Assembly: GCA_009778035.1 (NCBI GenBank)
Contig: WRKP01000007.1
Span: 1 to 54,100 of the forward strand
From: Planctomycetaceae bacterium
GTDB lineage: Bacteria > Planctomycetota > Planctomycetia > Pirellulales > Thermoguttaceae
Length of the DNA stretch: 54,100 bases
Direction: 5' to 3'
Part shown: positions 8,933 to 17,545 of the stretch, piece by piece
Numbering within the stretch: position 1 is the stretch's first letter
How the letters are laid out: every line of letters begins with the position of its first letter
Made by a program: the position numbers and the translations under genes
The notes under the pieces: model-generated
Seen by the model: the letters and a program-made list of their open reading frames with translations, nothing else
The model's database searches: none
Told to the model about the DNA's origin: nothing

Positions 8933-9739
8933 ATGAAATCACCCATCACATATTACGGCGGAAAAACCTACCAAGCGTCATGGATTTTAGACGTGATGCA
9001 ACGCTACAAGTTCAAGACATATATTGAACCATTCGGCGGAAGCGGTGCGATCCTGTTTGCGAAAGAACCGAGTCCGGTCGAAATCTATAACGACTTGTAT
9101 TCTGATTTGGTGACGTTTTACAGGGTACTCCGCAACCCGAAAACATACAAGGAGTTAATCGGGTTTTTGGAACATTCTCCTTACTCCCGCGAACTGTTTT
9201 ACGAATCGAAAAATGCCCTCGCACACAAAGAATTGTCCGATGTCGAAAGGGCGGGGCATTTTTTTATTACGATCCGGCAAAGTTTTTCAAGTTTACGAAC
9301 TCACTGGTCGGCAGTAGGAAAATTCGCTAAGACACAGGCAAGACCTTACCGCAATGCTATCAACCGTTTGCCGGAAGTCCACGAACGTTTGAGAAACGTT
9401 CATATCGAACACAAAGATGCAATAGAGTGTATCAAACAGTGCGCCAGTCCGAAGAGTCTGACTTACTGCGATCCGCCGTATGTTTTACAAACGCGAGTGG
9501 CACCAGAGACATACAAACACGAATACACGGATGAACAACATGGACTGTTAATTGAAACACTCCTGACCATTCCGGGACATAAGATTTTGTCCGGCTACGA
9601 ATCGCCCATCTATCAGCCATTGCTGGATGCGGGGTGGACACTGCAAAAAAAGCGGTTTGCTTGCTATGCGTCGCAGAACAAACAAGCCTTTCGGACAGAG
9701 TGCTTATATTGCTCCCCCAATGATCATAGATACCTTTAA
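8933..9739 (+). CDS. dam: D12-class (Dam-type) N6-adenine DNA methyltransferase (268 aa)
   Basis: Transfers methyl from S-adenosylmethionine to adenine N6 in DNA. Visible motifs in order: N-terminal SPITYYGGKTY (family start KWAGGK/YYGGK), motif I EPFGGSGAILF for AdoMet binding, YNDLYSDLVTFYRVLR, and catalytic motif IV DPPY within LTYCDPPYVL. Length fits solitary phage Dam enzymes. The start ATG 8933 is chosen because GGAAGGA lies just upstream; ATG 8921 in the same frame is less likely. No partner restriction endonuclease is adjacent, so it is probably an orphan enzyme protecting or marking phage DNA. The target site cannot be told from sequence. Confidence 0.88.
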   Translation: MKSPITYYGGKTYQASWILDVMQRYKFKTYIEPFGGSGAILFAKEPSPVEIYNDLYSDLVTFYRVLRNPKTYKELIGFLEHSPYSRELFYESKNALAHKELSDVERAGHFFITIRQSFSSLRTHWSAVGKFAKTQARPYRNAINRLPEVHERLRNVHIEHKDAIECIKQCASPKSLTYCDPPYVLQTRVAPETYKHEYTDEQHGLLIETLLTIPGHKILSGYESPIYQPLLDAGWTLQKKRFACYASQNKQAFRTECLYCSPNDHRYL

Positions 9740-9754
9740 CAATGGAGAACGAAC

Positions 9755-10603
9755 ATGGAAACGAACTTTTTAACAGGCTGGGACAACGAGAGCGAACTTG
9801 AAGACTTTCGGGAACTGATGCACTATCAGGAATACTGCGGAGAACAGTTTCTTATCGAATGGTCGGAGGTTCGGGAACGGATTTACGCAGAAGCCGGGTT
9901 GTACAACGAATGGAATATAAAATCGCCGATGTTCGATTACACCGTTGCCCAAACAAGGACAAACGGATGTGTATCCTACGGCGTTTCGGCAGGAATTGAA
10001 GACACGCTTTGCATGGCACAGCAAAAAGGTAAATGGAGCGATTTGCTCCGTAGTTGCTCACCATGGCTCTACGGCGGCTACCATAATATCATCAGAGGTC
10101 GTCCCGGATCAGGCGGTTGCAGTATGTCGGGCATGATGAGATTTATTGCCCAGTATGGTATTTTGCCCTACGATACGCAGCCGAAAATCTACGCCGATGG
10201 CGAGGTGGACTGGAATAAAAATGCCCGGTCTTGGAAACAAGTTTATGAGAAGTGGGGGAGCGAAGCCGCAAAGTTCAAAATCAAAGTGGCGAAACTGCCC
10301 CGAAACTTTAACGATATCGTCGCTTGCCTGAAAGCAGGATACGCGATCCCCTACGGTACAAACAAAAAACTGGTCTTGGACAAAAAGACCGGATGGTATC
10401 GTTTGTCAGGTAGTACCATGCATTGCATGAGTTGGAGTGGCTATGGCAACGGCTTTACGTACAACAAGAATTCATGGCTTGACGGCAGAGGCAAACAGCG
10501 TCTCGAAGACGTGAAGATACAGGTCAACAGCAACTATTTCGACTGTTTCGTAATTCTCGACATAGAGCGAACGAGAGAGTCAAAGCAAAACTTTGGATTG
10601 TAA
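9755..10603 (+). CDS. Papain-like (C1-type fold) cysteine peptidase, phage encoded (282 aa)
   Basis: The order of catalytic elements fits a papain fold: oxyanion Gln and nucleophile in AQTRTNGCVSYGVSAG (residues about 67-82), a Gly-rich segment GRPGSGGCSMSGMM, general-base His in STMHCMSWSGYG (about 223-234) and the Asn-Ser-Trp triplet in YNKNSW. The GYG right after the His segment is also seen in papain relatives. No signal peptide. Start ATG 9755 lies after GGAGAAC. In phages such enzymes could process virion proteins or cleave a cell-envelope peptide; context (end of the tail and membrane gene block) does not decide. Assignment rests on motif order only. Confidence 0.62.
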   Translation: METNFLTGWDNESELEDFRELMHYQEYCGEQFLIEWSEVRERIYAEAGLYNEWNIKSPMFDYTVAQTRTNGCVSYGVSAGIEDTLCMAQQKGKWSDLLRSCSPWLYGGYHNIIRGRPGSGGCSMSGMMRFIAQYGILPYDTQPKIYADGEVDWNKNARSWKQVYEKWGSEAAKFKIKVAKLPRNFNDIVACLKAGYAIPYGTNKKLVLDKKTGWYRLSGSTMHCMSWSGYGNGFTYNKNSWLDGRGKQRLEDVKIQVNSNYFDCFVILDIERTRESKQNFGL

Positions 10604-10684
10604 ATTGTCAGATTTACGATTCGTGATACAACCAAGACAGGGAATTGCATGTCGCAGTTCCTATAACTTTCACAAAGGAGTACA

Positions 10685-10969
10685 ATGATGGCGAAAGCAA
10701 AAATAGCAAAGGCACAGCCAGCAAGAACAATCGCCGACAATACGGCGGCGAAGGCACCCAAAACGATTGGGGAGTATGCGTCAAGGAAGGTGCGGGAGGC
10801 GAAACTCGCCGCTGGACAGGCAAAGCGGAGGGTCGGGGCGGCTGGCACGGCAGCCAAAACACACGTCACGCGGAACAAGGCAGCCTACATTGCGGGCGGA
10901 GCGGGAGTGGCAGCGGGAGCCCTTGCAGGAGCCGCCCTTGCCCGGCGGAAGGGCAAAAATCAAGAGTAG
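10685..10969 (+). CDS. Small Lys/Ala-rich protein with C-terminal glycine-zipper segment (94 aa)
   Basis: A strong Shine-Dalgarno (AAAGGAG) stands seven bases before ATG 10685. Residues 1-65 are almost all Ala, Lys, Arg and Gly, like bacterial histone H1-type or DUF883-type tails. Residues about 68-86 (AYIAGGAGVAAGALAGAAL) form a glycine-zipper membrane helix, followed by a basic end RRKGKNQE. It could bind nucleic acid at the membrane or be a small structural virion protein. It is the last clear gene of the phage block. Confidence 0.55.
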   Translation: MMAKAKIAKAQPARTIADNTAAKAPKTIGEYASRKVREAKLAAGQAKRRVGAAGTAAKTHVTRNKAAYIAGGAGVAAGALAGAALARRKGKNQE

Positions 10970-11138
10970 GGTTTGTACAACTTTTTTGCAACCACATTTT
11001 TTGGTTTACAAAAATACCTTATTTTTAAGGGCGCAAAAGCAAAAACCAGATAACACCGGAAAATACAACACTTTTGTTCGGTAGCCCAGGCAGTTTGCCA
11101 TGCATATTGCCAAACCTCTAATTTTTGCTACCAAAAGG

Positions 11139-11176
11139 CCGCCTGTCCTGTTTTGCGATGTAAACAAGACAGGCGG
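11139..11176 (+). terminator. Hairpin, possible terminator
   Basis: Arms 11139-11153 and 11162-11176 pair over 15 bases with one mismatch around an eight-base loop (CCGCCTGTC...GACAGGCGG). It is followed by TTCGTTTTG rather than a clean T run. It stands downstream of the last phage gene and may end its transcript. Confidence 0.5.
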
Positions 11177-11210
11177 TTCGTTTTGCAGAGGCCGGATTCT
11201 ACATTATCGA

Positions 11211-11228
11211 CCTGCCTTACAAGGCAGG
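11211..11228. repeat. Perfect 8-bp-stem palindrome
   Basis: CCTGCCTT-AC-AAGGCAGG. Its two-base loop is too tight for an ordinary terminator hairpin, so it is more likely a cruciform or protein-binding site. It lies about 85 bases upstream of the TATAAT at 11311. Confidence 0.4.
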
Positions 11229-11310
11229 CAGAAGAAAGAACCACCTCCCCATATTTTCCCGACCCAGTACAAGCGGAAGGCCGTATCCACAAGGCGAATC
11301 TCAAGCCATT

Positions 11311-11316
11311 TATAAT
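11311..11316 (+). promoter_or_regulatory. TATAAT -10 box abutting the ATG at 11324
   Basis: Perfect TATAAT seven bases before ATG 11324, a geometry that places the transcript start at or next to the A of ATG. The same arrangement is seen at alaS, purM and leuB. No convincing -35 was seen. Confidence 0.5.
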
Positions 11317-11323
11317 AGTGACC

Positions 11324-11520
11324 ATGTCAATCGACCACACCGTTATCAAACCAACGACCGACCTGTTTATTGCATCGCTATTTTCGTCCCCGAATAACGA
11401 ACCACCCTGCGTTCGCTCTTGAGCAGCGTGATGCTGGATGCAGGCCTGCCCCCGGTCGTCAAATTGACGGCTTCACATCAACGGAAGAGAAGCACCCTTA
11501 AACAAGCAAAATCATTATGA
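11324..11520 (+). pseudogene. Remnant of an Rpn/PD-(D/E)XK nuclease-family gene (N-terminal piece)
   Basis: ATG 11324 opens MSIDHTVIKPTTDLFIASLF, close to the start of Rpn-type (PDDEXK family transposase/nuclease) proteins, where a KPTxDxxFxxxFG segment is followed by xNExxLxSLLxAVL. After NNEP the frame is lost. One base missing near 11403 restores TLRSLLSSVMLDAGLPPVVK, exactly the next block expected. After about 55 residues the similarity ends and the sequence runs out at the TGA that overlaps the following gene. All catalytic residues would lie beyond the truncation, so the product is inactive. Family assignment is from memory of the N-terminal pattern. Confidence 0.5.
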
Positions 11521-12635
11521 AAAAAATTATTTACCTTGCTATTTGTTGTGTCATCCTGCTCGCTTTTTCAATCTTCACGCTGAGCGGTTGCTACAACAAT
11601 GCCGCTCTACCAACGATTGCACAAAATGTAGAGGAAACTTCCGCCGATGTGTCGCCCGCCGTGGAATCCCCGCATCATATTTCACTCTTTCCCTTCAACT
11701 CTCCCATAGAATTCTACTATCCATCACCGGAACTGCTGGACTCGGTAGGGAGCGACGATTCTTTGGTTGGACTTATTCAAGATAAAATCATTCACCATTA
11801 CACTTGGCTTGAAAACCATCTTGGCCTACTGGTACTGATGGAAGTGGTGGTCCAGTTTGATAATGAGCAACTGTTGGACGATGAAGGACGCAACCGCGTC
11901 CTATCGCTGGATCGTTTGCGGTTGGTCGAAAAGATATGCGATGCGTTGCGTGAAGACCTTTCGGAATACGTCGTTGGTGTGATGTCTGCTGAAACGATGA
12001 CTCCTCGGCCGCACCCTGCCCCGGAAGGCCGAAAGCTTTTGAGTTATCTCGCATATGAACTCACATTCAGTCGCCAATTGGATAATGCCCGGCCTGACCT
12101 TCGGGATTACATTACCATTGAGGGCAATCTTTCATTCCTGTCCGGCCGGGACCGAATGCAGAATCTCGCCCAAATCGACATCACGCCGGAAGAGGCAGAC
12201 AGATTGATTGCCGTTGGCATCGACGACGTTAAAAAACTGGCCGCCGTTTCCAACGATATGGAATTTGCGGGAATCCCTCGGGATGAACTTCGCGAATTAC
12301 GCCGAAAAGCGATTGAATGGCAAAGCAATTACGGAATTGATATGTGGCGTATTTGCCTTTTGTTACCACAAAACACGAGCATGGACTCCGTCCGCTTTAT
12401 CGAAGAGGCAAGTGGAGTTATTGAACCAATTATTGCCGAGTTGAATCAGCAACTCGGCCTTGAAAATCCCGCGATACAAGCCGTTTATTCTGAAATAGAT
12501 CATAGAGGAGTCGAATTGGTTAAGAACGGCGGCAATTTTGCTACTCGAATTAAAAATATGGCATCTGCTATACGTACGGCACAAATCACTAACGCCTCTC
12601 AAACAGCATCACAATCAAGAGAAGAAACCATTTAA
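11517..12635 (+). CDS. Lipoprotein of unknown function (372 aa)
   Basis: Signal peptide MKKIIYLAICCVILLAFS followed by the lipobox LSGC (Cys about residue 25), so it is exported and lipid-anchored. The rest is mostly helical and acidic, without recognised domains; a Thr-Met-Thr-Pro-Arg-Pro-His-Pro turn around residue 165 stands out. The first 48 bases of the gene and seven bases before it are almost identical to the start of the next gene, though the mature proteins are unrelated. The two may be co-transcribed (22-base gap). Confidence 0.6.
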   Translation: MKKIIYLAICCVILLAFSIFTLSGCYNNAALPTIAQNVEETSADVSPAVESPHHISLFPFNSPIEFYYPSPELLDSVGSDDSLVGLIQDKIIHHYTWLENHLGLLVLMEVVVQFDNEQLLDDEGRNRVLSLDRLRLVEKICDALREDLSEYVVGVMSAETMTPRPHPAPEGRKLLSYLAYELTFSRQLDNARPDLRDYITIEGNLSFLSGRDRMQNLAQIDITPEEADRLIAVGIDDVKKLAAVSNDMEFAGIPRDELRELRRKAIEWQSNYGIDMWRICLLLPQNTSMDSVRFIEEASGVIEPIIAELNQQLGLENPAIQAVYSEIDHRGVELVKNGGNFATRIKNMASAIRTAQITNASQTASQSREETI

Positions 12636-12657
12636 CCCTTAACCAACCACAATCATT

Positions 12658-13977
12658 ATGAAAAAAATTATTTACCTTGCTATTTATTGTGTCATTCTGC
12701 TCGTTATCCAGTTGCAGGCGGCGGATGCCGTTGAGCAAGAACTCAACGAAACCGTAAAAAGAGGACTCGACCGAGGTATCCTTGCAGAAATTCCCTTGGA
12801 AATCACTGAAGTTGCCGTCAACTGGTCGGAAAAGAACGAAGATACTGCTACGGGAACATTCTCCGCGAAAACCAAAACGACCGAAGGACTCTACGAACCC
12901 GTCGGTAGCGAGTATGCTTTGCGAAAATTGAGGATTGCCGACACCCAAGAAGGAGCGGTCAATCAGGCACGAGAGAAAACCAACACTTTTCCAGCGGCGG
13001 TGCGGACGAGATTACGCAATGCTTTTTCTGATAGCCGATTAAACTTTCCCGCATTTTATGATGTGCGGGTGCCGAAGGGAGGCGATGTTCTCCTGACGGG
13101 AACTGTCATGCTGGTCAAGCACGGCGACAATGATTGGCAAGCGGACGAGATAGAGGTTGATTTTTTCTCTTGCGGAAATGAATTTACCCGCGAAGTCCGA
13201 TTGTCATGGAATGTGCAGGCACTGGATAACCCGAAAGTAATGGAAACCATCGAGTCGGTCATTCAAGTCCGCAAGGAATTCATCGCTGAAGTCGAAGCGG
13301 AATGGAAAGTGAACCAGCAGGCACAAGAGATTGAACGGCAATCGCAAGAGGTACAGCGACAGATTGAAACGGCGAATCGCCGGGTACAACAGATGCAGGA
13401 TGCCCAACGCCGGGAAACCGACCTTGCAAGGCTGAAACAGCAACAACAAGAGGCAGACCAGCGATTGGCAGTGGCAAATGAGTCAGCACGCCAACGTCAG
13501 GCGGCATTGCAAAAACAGAAAGATGATTTTGATCAATTCTGCAAGCCGGGCAGGAGGTATGCGGGGACATTTGAGGGTACTGTACGACGAACTGGTGTTA
13601 TAGGAACAGCCCAAATAAGTGGCAGTGTTAATCTTGTTTTTGAGGAGAGCACAGGCACTACAGGAAACGTGGTTAATGGGAAGATCACATTTACATACGA
13701 TAGTGCGAATATCGAGCGGTATTTTTCTGTTAGCGTCAATACCGGCGAAATAGTCACTTGGTCTGTTACAGGCGAAATTGTCAATGTCGGTGTGCCTGGC
13801 AATATCAATGAGTTCAGTACGATCCACGGATTATCTCCTCGTAACAACTCCACAGGAGCCTTTCATAATTTGATAAATACTTATCTTCGCATTCGCGTCC
13901 GATTTATGGACAATATGGAATTTTCCGTAGGGAATAACGAAAGTTCGATTTCGCTTACCTTATCCGAGGTGCGTTGA
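12658..13977 (+). CDS. Secreted protein with central coiled coil, unknown (439 aa)
   Basis: Signal peptide (MKKIIYLAIYCVILLVIQLQAADA, likely cut after ADA) shared at DNA level with the upstream gene, but no lipobox. Residues about 25-190 form an alpha/beta region. Residues 200-290 are a Gln/Glu/Arg-rich coiled coil (QEIERQSQEVQRQIETANRR). Residues 295-439 are a Gly/Thr/Ser-rich beta domain. The layout suggests a periplasmic or surface oligomer in which the coiled coil separates two globular parts. No family recognised. The gene ends just before a stable hairpin. Confidence 0.6.
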   Translation: MKKIIYLAIYCVILLVIQLQAADAVEQELNETVKRGLDRGILAEIPLEITEVAVNWSEKNEDTATGTFSAKTKTTEGLYEPVGSEYALRKLRIADTQEGAVNQAREKTNTFPAAVRTRLRNAFSDSRLNFPAFYDVRVPKGGDVLLTGTVMLVKHGDNDWQADEIEVDFFSCGNEFTREVRLSWNVQALDNPKVMETIESVIQVRKEFIAEVEAEWKVNQQAQEIERQSQEVQRQIETANRRVQQMQDAQRRETDLARLKQQQQEADQRLAVANESARQRQAALQKQKDDFDQFCKPGRRYAGTFEGTVRRTGVIGTAQISGSVNLVFEESTGTTGNVVNGKITFTYDSANIERYFSVSVNTGEIVTWSVTGEIVNVGVPGNINEFSTIHGLSPRNNSTGAFHNLINTYLRIRVRFMDNMEFSVGNNESSISLTLSEVR

Positions 13978-14073
13978 TTTCGTTTCTTTTCGTCGTAACA
14001 CGCATTCGACATCGCAACCCGGCAAATCAGAGCCCTTTTTTCAAAACAATTCACAAACAACTTCACCCTAACC

Positions 14074-14090
14074 GCGAGATAACATCTCGC
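14074..14090 (+). terminator. Hairpin terminator GCGAGAT-AAC-ATCTCGC
   Basis: Perfect 7-bp stem, three-base loop, followed by TTTATT. It lies 97 bases after the secreted coiled-coil gene and 13 bases before the ATG of the beta-helix pseudogene, so it may end the upstream transcript or act in the leader of the downstream one. Confidence 0.6.
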
Positions 14091-14103
14091 TTTATTAAAT
14101 ACA

Positions 14104-16551
14104 ATGAGCAAGTTTTTTGATTTCATCAATCGTTTGTTTGACCAAGACTCCATCTCCTCCACTTCGCACGACAAAAGCAAACGGAAGCGACATCGCAACC
14201 GCACTGCCCGTCTCGAAGAACTCGAAGACCGGGAAATGCTCTCGGTTTCGCCCTGGGCACTGGCAGACGATTTCGCCGATACCTCCCAACCATCCACGCA
14301 TGATGCGGTTGTCGTCAATACCTTTATGCCTGAAGGCTCTCCGCAGGCTACTGGTGCGTCAAGCAATTCTTGAGTCGCAAAATGGTGATACCATCACTTT
14401 TGCCTCTTCGTTGCACGGTCAAACCATAACATTGAATGGTGATGCGCTTTTCATCAACAAAGACATTGCCATTGATGCTACCGTCGCAAACATTACAGTT
14501 GACGCTGACCAAAAGTCGCGGGTGTTAATATCGGTGAAGGTGCAACGGCTGTTCTGACAGGACTGACGATCACTGGAGGTAATGTTGTTGGCGATGGGAG
14601 CGGAATTTACAGTCAATTTTATAGCAGTTTGACTGTAACAAACTGCACAATCACGGAAAACTCTGCACAACTTTATGGCGGTGGAATCGACACCGCTGGT
14701 AGTGAAGTTATGATTGCCAACACTACAATCTCTGGAAACATTGTCTCATGAAACGAAAGGGGACGTGGTGCCAGTGCTGGAATTGCAAACGGCAATATGG
14801 GTACAGGTAGCGGCTCTAGAATCGGCACAGTATCGCTGGTAAACAGTAAAATCATTGGAAACGTCGTGAATACAACAAGTAGCGACTGGATGTACAGGAG
14901 CCCTGGAGACGCTGGTATTTTTAACAGTGGTGTGTTAGCAATAACAAACGGCACTATCGCGGGAAGCTCGTCTATCCTGGAAGGCGGTGGAATTTATAAC
15001 TTCGGTGAAGACAGTGCCCTAATAATGAACAACTCGATTGTTGCGGGAAACTTTTCGGACAGTTATGGAGAGGATATTTGCTGGTATCACGAAAACTTGT
15101 CCGGTAGCCACAACCTCATCGGCAATGGTACGGGACAAAGTGCGCTGATTGACGGCACCAACGGAAACATTGTCAGCACAGCAATCTCGCCGATTGACCC
15201 AAAATTTGTCAATGCACAAGGCAACGACTGGAAAAATTGGGACTTATCACCTCGCCGCCGGTTCGCCCGCCATTGATACTGGCAATAATTAACACATTCC
15301 TTCGGAAATACAATACGACTTGGCAGGCAACGCACGAATACACAACGGTACCGTTGATATAGACGCATATGAGTACAGAAGTCAGCCACTATTGACTGCC
15401 TTAACAGGCATCACCGTAAGTACGAATTCCCCGCAAGCGGGGACGACGACCAGCGATGACCTCATCGTGCTCCGCACGACGGCAACGCAGAACAAGATCA
15501 CTCTCAACGGTACGGAATTGCAAATCAATATAAATGCCGCGACACACGGGAACGTTACAATTCTCAGTTTTGGCTCTTATCAACTTACGATAGATGGAAA
15601 CGGCGAATCTCGAATAATCAACATTGCTTCTAGCACTGAGGCCATTTTAGCGGGACTAACGATAACAAACAGTCTTGCCACCGACTCCGGTGGGATTAGG
15701 CAATGGTATCAGTTTGGTGGCGGAGGCGGAATTCACAATAATGGCGTATTAACCGTGATCAATTGTGCGATAGTTGGAAATTTTGCTACAGTGGTTGTAG
15801 ACGACATTTATTACAATAACTACGGTGGCGGAATTTACAATCGAGCCTCGTTAACCGTGATTAATTCTAGAATTTCGAACAATGACGCCGATGGTGCGTA
15901 CGGTGGGGCTTTACAGTACAGGGGTACTCTAGCCATAGATAATAGCACAGTCTCAGACAATTCAAGCAGTGGCGTTCTTCTTGCGGGCGGTACGGCTGTT
16001 ATAACGGACAGTGTGATCTCGAATAATTCAAGCATTGGAATCTTCGTACCCTGGTCGGGAGAATTAATCGTTATGAATTCCCACATAGTAGAGAATATTG
16101 GTGGAGGGATTAGTAGTTCGGGTATGGCAACGATAACAAGTAGTACGGTTATAGGAAACACATCAACGTGGGGCAGTGGCGGGATTGCCGGCTCAGCAAC
16201 AATCAATAATTCAATTATTGCTGGAAATTATAATGCGACCAGCCGCGGTAATATTGGTGGCACCTTTAATGGAAGCAACAACCTTATCGGTGATGGGATG
16301 AGACAGCCTCGCTGGTTCACGGCATCAACGGCGACATTGTCGGCACATCGGATAACCCGATTGCCCTCCGTTTCGTCGACGCCACGAATGGCGATTACCG
16401 CCTTGCTGCCGATTCTCTTGCCATCAATGCGGGTAATAACGCTCTTGCCGTCGATGCCGAGGGTAATCCATTGCTGTATGACCTTGCAGGCAACCAGAGA
16501 ATCATCTACGGCACCGTTGACATCGGTGCGTATGAGTATAATGGAGTTCTA
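14104..16551 (+). pseudogene. Degraded planctomycete surface protein with parallel beta-helix repeats
   Basis: The N-terminus is basic (KSKRKRHRNRTARLEELEDR) and leads to the planctomycete extracellular-protein signature LEDREMLSV. The body consists of pectate-lyase/polymorphic-membrane-protein type beta-helix rungs: LTGLTITGGN, CTITENSAQLYGGGI, TTISGN, VSDNSSSG, and two closing segments of the type DLAGN-R-GTVDIxAYEY, so the gene held two tandem modules. The frame is broken at about 14350 (frame 1 to 2), 14518 (back to 1), by a TGA at 14749, near 15250 (to frame 2), by a TAA at 15289 and near 16305 (to frame 1). An IS is inserted at its 3' end. The intact protein would have been about 820 residues and cell-surface exposed. 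Confidence 0.72.
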
Positions 16552-17368
16552 GGGCGTGTTGACACTAATTTCTGATAAAGACGATGATATTTGTGAAGGC
16601 AATAAAAGCATTATAAGTTTTATCCAACTTGTCATACCTCGTAAACACCCGACAGAACTGCTTGATATTGAGGAAGTTACGCTCCACAACATTCCTGCCC
16701 TTATACAGCTCCTCATCATACTTTCACGGCTCCTTGCGGCGGCTCTTTGGAGGAACCACCGGAATCATGCCACACTTTTTCGCCGTCGCACGACACTCAT
16801 CACCCTCATAAGCCTTGTCCATTATCAATGATTTGCCCTTCGCTACTTCTACTATCAATAATTCTACTTCAATATCTTCTGCTACTGATACAAACAGCAA
16901 GATATATATAATCGGCTACTTTCATCGGTAACGATCGAGTGTATTTTGGTCGTTAAACCGCCTCTACTTTTGCCGATACTTTGCGGCCCTTTTTTGGGCG
17001 CACCTGTACTATCAGGATGAACTTTGATGTAAGTGCTATCTAATGAAAGAGCCTTAATCCCTTTGACATTAGCGGCTTGCGACTTGAGATATTTTTCGAT
17101 GCGGTCGAAGATGCAGCGATCAATCCAGTAGCGAAAACGACAGTAAATACTGTTCCAGTTGGCAAACTTTTCGGGCAAAGCTCGCCATTTATATCCGTTT
17201 TCGGCGATGGAGTGCAAGGCTTGAAAAAACGAAAGATCGTCAATTTCAACATTGCCGCGTTGTTTGGACAGCAAATGTTGAATACTTTTTATGTGCTGGG
17301 ATATCAATTCCATGATGCACACTATAACGATTTCGTCGATACTATGCAAGATTAGTGCCAACACGCCC
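16552..17368 (-). mobile_element. IS5-family insertion sequence, 817 bp, degenerate
   Basis: Ends are imperfect inverted repeats GGGCGTGTTGACACTAAT (left) and GGGCGTGTTGGCACTAAT (right, on the minus strand). The element is flanked by the dinucleotide TA on both sides (16550-16551 and 17369-17370), the target duplication typical of IS5/IS427-type elements. It carries one broken minus-strand transposase. It sits exactly after the closing module of the beta-helix pseudogene and about 190 bases upstream of the kinase gene. Confidence 0.85.
16565..17364 (-). pseudogene. IS5-family DDE transposase, frameshifted and with an internal TGA
   Basis: The N-terminal half reads intact from about 17364 down to 16882: helix-turn region, then WRALPEKFANWNSIYCRFRY, catalytic first Asp in LSLDSTYIKVH, and IGKSRGGLTTKIHSIV. 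After TDESSRLYI the frame is lost with a small deletion. It resumes as KGKSLIMDKAYEGDECR (second Asp) and continues to KRRKEP-type sequence. There a TGA stands where the family has Trp, before KYDEELYKGRNVVERNFLNI (catalytic Glu in VVERNF). The end KLDKTYNAFIAF is normal. Two independent lesions make it non-functional without help from another copy. Confidence 0.8.
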
Positions 17369-17370
17369 TA

Positions 17371-17545
17371 ATTATCCGCCCGCTGTACCACTCATTTTTG
17401 AGATTGCAATAGTCCTGTCAACACACTGCGAGTCGGCACGGTGCCGAGCGTCGAGGAGATTCGGAAGTTGCTGGAATGTTAGGGCGTTAGCCGTGCCGCC
17501 CATCCGCCCCACCAGCCCGGGTGTATCAAGCACAAAACTATCCGC
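17371..17545. other. Intergenic region between the IS and the kinase gene
   Basis: No gene supported. It contains the palindrome CGGCAC-G-GTGCCG near 17440-17453 and a short open stretch encoding NTLRVGTVPSVEEIRKLLEC that may be the tail end of a lost gene. The kinase promoter follows. Confidence 0.4.

Larger units (their letters stand above)
1..10969 (+). mobile_element. Prophage or phage-derived island, right-hand part (tail, fibre and accessory genes)
   Basis: About a dozen genes, all on the plus strand and tightly packed with ATGA or short overlaps. They encode tail or receptor-binding type proteins, a DUF4376-like protein, small membrane proteins, a solitary Dam-type methyltransferase, a papain-like protease and a small Lys/Ala-rich protein. 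Several starts carry a clear Shine-Dalgarno sequence (before 6169, 8933, 9755 and 10685), unlike many host genes here. No capsid, terminase, portal, integrase or att site is visible, so the element must continue left of the window. The right edge is inferred from the end of the last phage-like gene and the host-type remnant that follows at 11324. Confidence 0.72.
10970..11310. other. Intergenic region at the right prophage edge, no gene supported
   Basis: AT-rich at first, then two clear hairpins (listed separately). No open frame here has a convincing start or composition. The block separates phage-like genes on the left from host-type sequence on the right and is the likely place for the prophage boundary. 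No direct repeat or tRNA end that would serve as an att site was identified. Confidence 0.5.

Noticed and set aside
8933-9739. Restriction-modification system around the Dam-type enzyme
   Set aside because: No endonuclease or specificity gene on either side; neighbours are phage membrane protein and protease.
10645-11084. Alternative frames across the Lys/Ala-rich phage gene (Gly/Arg-rich products)
   Set aside because: The frame at 10685 alone has the Shine-Dalgarno and a sensible helix-plus-zipper layout; the others are by-products of its repetitive GC-rich codons.
14740-17000. UGA read as Trp (alternative genetic code), suggested by TGA at a Trp position in the IS transposase and TGA in the beta-helix gene
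   Set aside because: The kinase and purM genes end in TGA at their natural ends, so TGA is a normal stop here. The two TGA codons are in genes with other lesions.
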